Origin: Nectonema munidae
Taxonomy: Eukaryota; Nematomorpha; Nectonematoida; Nectonematidae
Assembly (NCBI GenBank): GCA_030549495.1
Contig: JAUIRK010000207.1
Location: 496,001 to 560,000 of the forward strand
Length of the DNA: 64,000 nt
Direction of reading: 5' to 3'
The number at the start of each line of letters is the position of its first letter. Position 1 is the stretch's first letter. The notes under the pieces are model-generated. The model searched no databases. It was not told where the DNA came from and saw only the letters and a list, made by a program, of their open reading frames with translations. Positions 58,901-64,000 of this stretch are shown in pieces. The translations under genes were made by a program, and so were the position numbers.

Positions 58901-61900
58901 CAATAGGCTTAATAACTTTATTCGGAGCAGGAAGTAAGAGATGAGTTTAAATCAATTTAATTTAATTTTATCAACTCTTGATATAATCCTTTATTCACAA
59001 AACGTGGACTAGAAATATGTTTTTTAAATAGAAATATAAACCAACTCAAGCTTTTCTTTTGAAATTTAATTACACAATTTATAATTTATCTTATTTACCC
59101 TCTCAAACACAATTTTAACTTTTTTTTTTGATTTTATGATTTTGAACTTGAGAAGACAGAAAAAACAAATAATTTATACTATATGTTGATTCCTCTATTT
59201 ACGTTTCATTTTCAAAAGCTGAAAGACAAAAATGTGAAATATTTGAGTAAGAACCAATCAACACCTTACCCTAAATTTCTGAATAGCGTGTATATAAGCC
59301 TTATTTAATACTCCTGATTTAAAGACAGACATCCTGGAATCTTTTATATTTTACACTGTCGTAAATATGTGTTAAAAACTGAGGGCTAGCATCCTACTTC
59401 CAAGCGTAATTTTAAGGAAGTCCACTATTGCTATGGACCATCTAATATATAATCATGGAGCACCAGTTAAAAACACTATGTTCTAAGATACTCTCAAAAT
59501 TATTTACTACCCTTGATGTATATTGAACAAAAATGAAGTCCCAATCTCTTAAATTAATTAACCAATCAATTTATTAACTAACAAACGAATTAACTGGCTA
59601 CTAAATTAACAAACTAATTTCTAATTGTTAAAAAATATTTAACTTTTTAGAAGATTAACTCTTTTATACGATTTGGTTGTCGTAGGGAGTAGCATAGGGG
59701 TAACCAATGACGCCTTGGCCCCCTTTTTAGAAAATTATTTGTTGTTCCTATGGTTTATATCCTCAAGCGGGCTTTCAGGCTTTCATATGGACCTTCAAAC
59801 AAGTTGACTTCAAACAAATTTACTCGTATTCTTTTGATAATCTCTTTTGATATGCTTATAAGCGCTCATTTTTTTTAAAATCATTTTCAAATCTATATAA
59901 CTTTTTTTGTGTGTTTGAAAATAAATCTTTTTCTTCTTCTTCTTGTTCTTATGTGTTATAAAAAAAATTGGCAACCTCGCTGAAATTTCTTCTAACCACT
60001 GCCTCAACTCCACCGAGGGTAGTTATGATCAGGTGTAAGTGTTCATGTCGGATAAATGTCCAATAGGTCCTCTACGAACATAAACATAGACAGTATGAAA
60101 ACATATTTTATGCGATCAGCTGAAAGATGATTGAAGAATCAACAGAGTAACACTTCCTGTCATTCTATAAATGTGTTAATAAAATCGTACAATTAATGCT
60201 GGAATACAAAATTTCTCTTGTCTATGTGATTTGATCATCATTATCGTAACCTCAAAATAAATAATATCCATTAGTATTATAAAATAGTATTATCTTAAAT
60301 CGATAAATATACTGATATAATTGAAATCTTTTTCTAATTTATAATTAACTTTAAAAAGAAAATTTTATTTGAAATTTTATGTTAAAATAAAAGTTAAGTT
60401 AAGGAACAAATGAGGCCAAAAATTGCAAATATAATAAAAAGACCGAGATACCTGGATTACCAAAACACAAATAATCCGCTAAGATGATTGACCAATAAGG
60501 AGGAGCATAAAGAGAGCGCGTCACAATGACAATAGGACAACAAAAGTGAATTTGAAAAAAAGTGAATGAACAAATGGTCCATATGTGAAGGTGCGTTAGC
60601 AAAGATTACGTGATGACGGAAAAAAGAAGGAATAAATAAATAAACGTTTTAATAATTTACTACTATATTGATATTTTTAAAGTTAATTTCTCATGTACAA
60701 TGTTTTTCATTTATAAAAACGAAGACTAAATTAATGACGTAAATTCTTTACTTGGAAGGAAGCGAAAAAAGGAGTTAAGAGAGGGTTTTGTCAAGGCTTC
60801 TTACAGGTGAGAAGCATTTAGACAAAGAAGATTGGGTTTGGTATTGGGAAGTTTAGTAGTTATTATAGAAGAGCTTTATTTTTAAGTAGAATGATTTTTA
60901 TATTGAACAAAAAGTTGGGCATTGCCATTGAAAAATGAAGACAATTTATACCTTAAGGATTGTTTGCAATTAGATAAACATAAGAAAGGGATTTTTGTTA
61001 TCACATTTGCTACTCACAAAAAAAGGATTAGTTTGCTTACCATTGGAAGACGTCTTTAAGACCACTAAACAAGAAGCCTTTACAATCCAATAATAAATAA
61101 TTGAAAAATCTCTCATTTTCTAATATTTTAACTTTATACATTTTTCATAAAATGGTTTCTTAAATCGACATTTATTAACAATGAATTTTGAAGCATATAG
61201 TAATCTATCTTAGCATGACACCGTCACTCAATCCAATCTTTGTAATGCGTACATGCTAATGATAACGTCAATTGCATGTCACCCAATTTTCTATCCAATC
61301 ATCAATGAATGAATATATTTGATTGAAGTGAGTTGCGAGCCGAATGGAATGCTCATCTACCTCAATTTCGAAGCAGTCAACCTCTCCTACCCCTTCAACG
61401 GCGTGGTCTACGTCAAAGGCAACTACGATTTAAAGAGGTGCAAAAAGAACTTCTACAACAACAAACAGTACAACTTGAGAACTCAGTTTTACGTGAACTA
61501 CGAAAGTTGTTTCTTTGAATATAACAATGTAAGGAGCCCTTCTTCATACTTTTCTCTCTTTCTTTCTTTCTCTCCTCTTAATAACTGCTTTATCAATGAC
61601 AATTGTATATATATATATATACATCAACCTTGGATGTTGGCGACAAGCCCAGGAAATCTGGTCGTCCAATTAAAATTAGGTGTCTCGTAAATAATTTTAC
61701 TTATAAGAATACAAGTTAATCTAGTTTCATGAAAAATATTATATGATCATTAGATCTCAAATGTTTTTAAATTATGTTGCTAATCATTTAGTTAATCTAT
61801 TCATGTTGTTAAAATCATAGGGCAAAGGTCGCTCAACACCAAAAAAAAATAACTTTAATCTAATGGTGCAAAAATAGTTCAACATAAAACAAATTAAGGC

Positions 61901-62130
61901 TTGGAAAATAAGAAAAGCAAAAGAAATTAGCTAGAATCTTACCCAATATAATGTGCTAAATTCTGTGCTTTGGAAATTGCAAGTTTAAAAAAAAATCCCT
62001 TCCCTTTTGTTGTGGGGATTGAATTAAATTTAAATAATTGTTTGGGGAGTAAAAAAGCAAAAAGCAAAGAGGGGGGGGGGGGGCGGGGGGGGGGGGGGGG
62101 GGAAAAAAAAGGGGGGGGGGAAAAAAAAAA

Positions 62131-62165
<35 letters not shown>

Positions 62166-63965
62166 GGGGTAAAAAAAAAAGAAAGAAAAAGAGGACTTTT
62201 GACTATTATACATTTCGATGTAGTGATAAAAAAATATATTAAATTATCACAAAATAGCATTGATTGTGATTAATCTTTTGTAATTGATGACTGTGTTTAG
62301 AGAAAGTTTTTGAAATTTCATACAGTCGACACTTGATATTCTTTATCAAAAATAGCAAATTAAAAAATGTGTTTTATTGCTATTTTTTATTTTGTAATAT
62401 CTCTCATATTGTTTGTTTATGTGGTGTGTTCAGTGTAGTTTTAAAGCTTGACAAATATTATTACTCTTTCAAACTTTAGTCGTCCAAAATTGTGCAACTT
62501 ATTTATAATAAAAAAATTCATAATATTTTGGAAAATAAAAGTTTTTCTCAGCAGGACTTTGAACCAGCGTAGATATTTAGTAAAGACGAAAGACCAAAAA
62601 TCTAAAAAAAAAAAAGACAGCAAAATATTTGCTGCAGGATATTCTAGAAAATATAAATCTTCACTGTCTTGGTATTGTAAGAAATATTTGATGAAGTTAT
62701 TCAGAGAATTTTTTCAGAGCTTGATTTAGAGATTTCAACATAATTGGAAGAAATTGATCGAATAAAATGTCCTATTTTGCCTCATTCATTGAATTCTCTT
62801 CAATTATAGAAAAAATTCCCTTTTCCTTGCTTGCTGCCAACAAACGGATCAAGGAAACAACCAAATGTCGAATGATAAAAAGATTTTACTCGTTTTCGAC
62901 TCGTGTGTCTGACAGACTAATCTTATTAACTAACCGAAAACTATTTATTTAGGATGATACTGAAATCAGTTCGTTAATTTTCATTCAAACGCATCCCAAA
63001 CTTCTGACTTCTGACGCAAGCGTTTACAAAGTCGTCTGTGAGTACCCAAAAAAGGTCATCACCCTCACCCAAAACATCAATGTCAGGTAAATGTCTTTAT
63101 GCTTTCATTTTTGCAATTTTTTCGAGTTAAATTACATTTCATTTCTTAAAAAGTCCTGCTATTTTCTTCCAAAACTTTAAAATAGATCAAGCCTCACTTA
63201 AAAATATGAGCAAAAATTTTAAAAAAAGAAGAATATATTAAAACTATAATTTCTCCCAAATAAGTGTTGAACATTACCCGACTAATAGAATTGAAAAACT
63301 TGCTATATATTTAATCAAACCTATGTCAATTGAAATATAAAAAATTAGAAACTTTAAATATTACCATATTATTATTAGCCTTATTTTTTTTTTAATTTAT
63401 TTGTTCAGTTAATTATTTTCTATTTTATCTCCAATGACATTTATTCATTGAGTATATTTACTTATGAATTGCATCATTCAGAGTTTGCCCGGATCTCCAT
63501 TGATTCTCTAAAACCTGATAGTAATAACATATGTGTTTCAGCAAAATATGATAGAAATTGCTTGTCGATATTTCTTCTTTCATTTAATTTTGTGATAATA
63601 ATGTTTTACCTCCTCACTATATATAAGCATTCGTTCACGTGAAAATGAAATTTTATTCCAAACTTTTCAAAGGGTTAGGTAAAGGCTTCAACTTTCCTCT
63701 TTTTTTTATTTAAAATAATAACAAAACTTTTATTTTTAGGAGAATAATTTTTTTTTTTACTTCATAACGAGAATATCGTGCTTAGCATTTCTTTACTTCA
63801 TTCTAAATAATTTTTAATATAGTTCTTCATCAACAGATGAAGTTATTTCTTCTACAAGTGATTTGCCAAACATCAAAATGAAAGTCATTAACACCGATGG
63901 AAAGTCGATTCAACACGCAGTCATTGGATCCCCTCTGCGCCTTCAGATTTATTTAGAAAATCAAG
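49717..63965 (+). CDS. LDLa/EGF/ZP-domain extracellular matrix protein gene (partial, 12 exons seen)
   Basis: About 534 codons can be read from twelve exons: 49717-49906, 51518-51613, 52776-52892, 53443-53568, 55967-56089, 56296-56469, 58039-58122, 58183-58308, 58493-58582, 61329-61528, 62953-63086 and 63823-63965. Each intron shows GT at the donor and AG at the acceptor, and the reading phase is preserved across every junction. The order is an LDL-receptor-A-like segment, one plain EGF, three calcium-binding EGFs (DMNEC, DMDEC, DIDEC starts), one plain EGF, a half EGF, a cysteine-free linker, then a ZP domain. Such proteins (dumpy, C. elegans FBN-1) are secreted or membrane-tethered and polymerise through ZP into apical matrix or cuticle; that role is inferred here. 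The signal peptide and 5' exons were not found, and the 3' end lies outside the window. Introns hold a LINE piece, two MITEs and a G-rich tract. Exon 1 and the start of exon 10 are the least certain. Confidence 0.85.
51518..51613 (+). CDS. EGF/ZP gene exon: EGF module with seven cysteines
   Basis: A strong acceptor (TTTTCAG) is followed by a 96-base exon reading [20 protein letters not shown] and then [12 protein letters not shown]. Phase is 1 at both ends; the donor is GTAACT. The spacing is that of a laminin/tenascin-type EGF, but there are seven cysteines instead of six, the extra one sitting in the CFCDC cluster. One cysteine may be free or pair with another chain. Confidence 0.85.
52440..52470. 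repeat. Intronic 13-bp hairpin
   Basis: GTTATCAAAAATT and AATTTTTGATAAC are perfect inverted arms around a 5-base loop, in the intron before calcium-binding EGF 1. Confidence 0.7.
52776..52892 (+). CDS. EGF/ZP gene exon: calcium-binding EGF 1
   Basis: A phase 1-1 exon reading [20 protein letters not shown], then [19 protein letters not shown]. It has the D-x-N-E-C calcium ligands, the hydroxylation-site asparagine context [10 protein letters not shown], and all six cysteines. Acceptor TTTAG, donor GTATTT. Confidence 0.9.
53443..53568 (+). CDS. EGF/ZP gene exon: calcium-binding EGF 2
   Basis: A phase 1-1 exon that reads [20 protein letters not shown], then [22 protein letters not shown]. It has the complete six-cysteine cbEGF pattern. 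Acceptor TTGCAG, donor GTAACA. Confidence 0.9.
53662..53791. mobile_element. piggyBac-type MITE in an intron
   Basis: 130 bp between two TTAA sites (53658-53661 and 53792-53795). Left CCCATTTACGACCAA, right (on -) CCCATTTAAGACCAA: 14 of 15 identical. The left subterminal palindrome TGTTCCTATTTTGGAACA matches the motif at 22654. Intron between calcium-binding EGF 2 and 3. Confidence 0.9.
54529..54831. mobile_element. Near-perfect hairpin MITE, family member 2
   Basis: 303 bp. The left arm 54529-54646 and right arm 54713-54831 (about 118 bp each) are almost perfect reverse complements, beginning GGTAATGTTGCACTATCCGT. An 8-bp duplication AGTCATTT flanks it (54521-54528 and 54832-54839). The loop holds another TGCACGTATAGTGC word like the termini. 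Very little arm divergence points to a recent origin. It lies in the same intron as the piggyBac MITE. Confidence 0.93.
55967..56089 (+). CDS. EGF/ZP gene exon: calcium-binding EGF 3
   Basis: A phase 1-1 exon reading [20 protein letters not shown], then [21 protein letters not shown]. It has the complete six-cysteine cbEGF pattern. Acceptor AATAG after a T-rich run, donor GTATGC. The preceding intron (53569-55966) carries two MITEs. Confidence 0.9.
56296..56469 (+). CDS. EGF/ZP gene exon: divergent EGF
   Basis: The reading has a lysine-rich start ([13 protein letters not shown]), then [20 protein letters not shown] and [12 protein letters not shown]. The six cysteines sit in EGF order with a long first loop. 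The donor is a consensus GTATGT in phase 1. Two acceptors 12 bases apart (AG ending at 56295 and at 56307) are both phase 1 and keep the frame, so the N-terminal edge can vary by four residues. Confidence 0.85.
57320..57840 (+). mobile_element. Non-LTR (LINE) reverse transcriptase C-terminal fragment
   Basis: On + the text reads [40 protein letters not shown] and, after a frame change, [16 protein letters not shown] with NIVNGNLKK. It continues [37 protein letters not shown] and [11 protein letters not shown]. '[13 protein letters not shown]', 'RRGDMI-VYKI-NG' and 'INDWN-LP ... FK-RLD-FW' are the standard end of CR1-like LINE ORF2. It is 5'-truncated with several breaks, and sits in the intron before the half EGF of the EGF/ZP gene, in the sense orientation. 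Confidence 0.8.
58039..58122 (+). CDS. EGF/ZP gene exon: half calcium-binding EGF
   Basis: A phase 1-1 exon reading [20 protein letters not shown], then VIGGYMCE, with a consensus donor GTAAGC. It is a clean cbEGF start but carries only four of the six cysteines. The C-terminal C5-C6 hairpin is absent here and in the next two exons, so the module is truncated. Confidence 0.85.
58183..58308 (+). CDS. EGF/ZP gene exon: cysteine-free linker 1
   Basis: After a 60-base intron with acceptor TTTATAG, the frame reads [20 protein letters not shown] and [20 protein letters not shown], ending at donor GTGAGA. Phase is 1 at both ends. It has no cysteines and is rich in Ser, Lys and Glu. The preceding 60-base intron is itself open in the same frame, so retention would insert 20 residues. 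Confidence 0.7.
58493..58582 (+). CDS. EGF/ZP gene exon: basic linker 2 before ZP
   Basis: Acceptor TTTTTATAAG is followed, in phase 1, by [20 protein letters not shown] and [10 protein letters not shown] phase 1 donor GTGAAA follows base 58582; joined to the ZP exon it makes N-V-S-C-E-P-N-G-M, a normal ZP start. If the donor is not used the frame stays open to a TGA at 58708-58710. The KLNKR dibasic stretch is a possible processing site, by inference. Confidence 0.6.
58782..58830. mobile_element. Lone hAT-like terminus in an intron
   Basis: CATTGGTTCTCAACTCTTTC resembles hAT ends; no partner end or duplication was found. Confidence 0.35.
58831..61328. other. Long intron before the ZP domain
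   Basis: No further exon could be supported between 58582 and 61329. Chance ORFs only. Confidence 0.4.
61329..61528 (+). CDS. EGF/ZP gene exon: ZP-N part 1
   Basis: The reading begins [20 protein letters not shown], then [20 protein letters not shown], and later [10 protein letters not shown]. This matches the start of invertebrate ZP domains: conserved C-x-x-x-x-M, then F-x-G-V/I-V/I-Y-x-K-G and C2 and C3. It enters in phase 1 after AG at 61327-61328 (weak pyrimidine tract) and leaves in phase 0 at GTAAGG. The marked rise in C and G over the flanks supports coding. Confidence 0.85.
61604..61622. repeat. (TA)n microsatellite in ZP intron
   Basis: About nine TA dinucleotides, 75 bases after the first ZP exon. 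Confidence 0.85.
62070..62190. repeat. Long G-run tract with A-runs
   Basis: About 100 bases composed of G-runs of 10 or more broken only by a C and two A-runs, then a poly-A/GAAAG tail. In an AT-rich intron this is extreme. It could form G-quadruplexes or be an assembly or sequencing artefact. The Gly-rich and Pro-rich ORFs across it are not genes. Confidence 0.9.
62953..63086 (+). CDS. EGF/ZP gene exon: ZP-N part 2
   Basis: Acceptor TTTATTTAG, then [34 protein letters not shown] and [11 protein letters not shown]. It carries the ZP-N pattern 'IQ-H-P-x-L-x-T-x-x-D-x-x-Y-x-x-x-C-x-Y' with the fourth ZP-N cysteine. It starts in phase 0 and ends in phase 2 at GTAAAT. Confidence 0.88.
63823..63965 (+). 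CDS. EGF/ZP gene exon: ZP linker and start of ZP-C
   Basis: Acceptor AATATAG, phase 2 start, reading [34 protein letters not shown] and [15 protein letters not shown] Ser/Thr-rich linker is followed by the ZP-C opening (I-x-M-x-V ... G-x-x-L-x-L-x-I). Donor GTATCT in phase 1. The rest of ZP-C, any furin site and any transmembrane segment are beyond the window. Confidence 0.85.
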
Positions 63966-64000
63966 GTATCTCTTATTAACTATATGAAATTTAAGCGTAT

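Noticed and set aside
61956-62260. Pro-rich and Gly-rich ORFs over the G-run tract
   Set aside because: Pure low-complexity readings of poly-G in different frames, inside an intron of the ZP gene.

Overview
The window looks like AT-rich, gene-poor, transposon-rich animal DNA, most likely arthropod. The evidence is small exons with GT...AG introns, secreted glycine-rich cuticle-type proteins, an EGF/ZP apical-matrix gene, and many decayed cut-and-paste transposons and LINE fragments. A copepod such as a sea louse would fit the base composition and repeat style, but that is an inference; no species marker was seen. There are no bacterial genes, operons, CRISPR arrays, rRNA genes or convincing tRNA genes.

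Host genes. (1) From about 49.7 kb to the right edge, on the + strand, runs the 3' part of a multi-exon extracellular-matrix gene. Twelve exons are visible: an LDL-receptor-A-like segment, six EGF-type units, two cysteine-free linker exons, then a ZP domain that continues past the window. Eight successive internal exons have phase 1 at both ends, the usual signature of EGF exon shuffling. (2) At 14.5-15.0 kb, - strand, lies a single-exon secreted Gly/Tyr-rich protein. (3) At 31.96-32.35 kb, + strand, lies a single-exon secreted Gly/His/Tyr-rich protein built on GGYGH repeats. Both short genes have TATA-like promoters and AATAAA signals. A few tiny ORFs and one GC-rich block are reported as weak candidates.

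Mobile DNA. hAT remnants: 8.4-10.3 kb (ZMYM/THAP-type), 10.4-11.3 kb (with a MITE inserted in it), 18.4-20.1 kb (GTF2IRD2-like) and 44.46-46.37 kb (ZBED5/FAM200-like, with perfect 8-bp target duplications). PiggyBac remnants: 16.4-17.3, 23.1-24.1 and 36.8-39.0 kb. A pogo/Tigger remnant lies at 35.6-36.6 kb. C-terminal pieces of two LINE reverse transcriptases lie at about 26.8-27.6 kb (-) and 57.3-57.8 kb (+). Non-autonomous elements with clear ends lie at 7214, 11024, 20789, 25217, 30532, 33303, 38410, 42173, 53662 and 54529, plus a long foldback at 29.88-30.34 kb.

The two most novel-looking items are a MITE family with GG termini and 8-bp duplications (25217-25547 and a near-perfect hairpin at 54529-54831), and a dispersed foldback family made of about 20-bp subrepeats (6.5, 12.3 and 28.7 kb). 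The EGF/ZP gene also has two unusual points: a half EGF unit before the ZP domain, and a linker exon that could end in a stop to give a form lacking ZP. I found no convincing new biochemical system.
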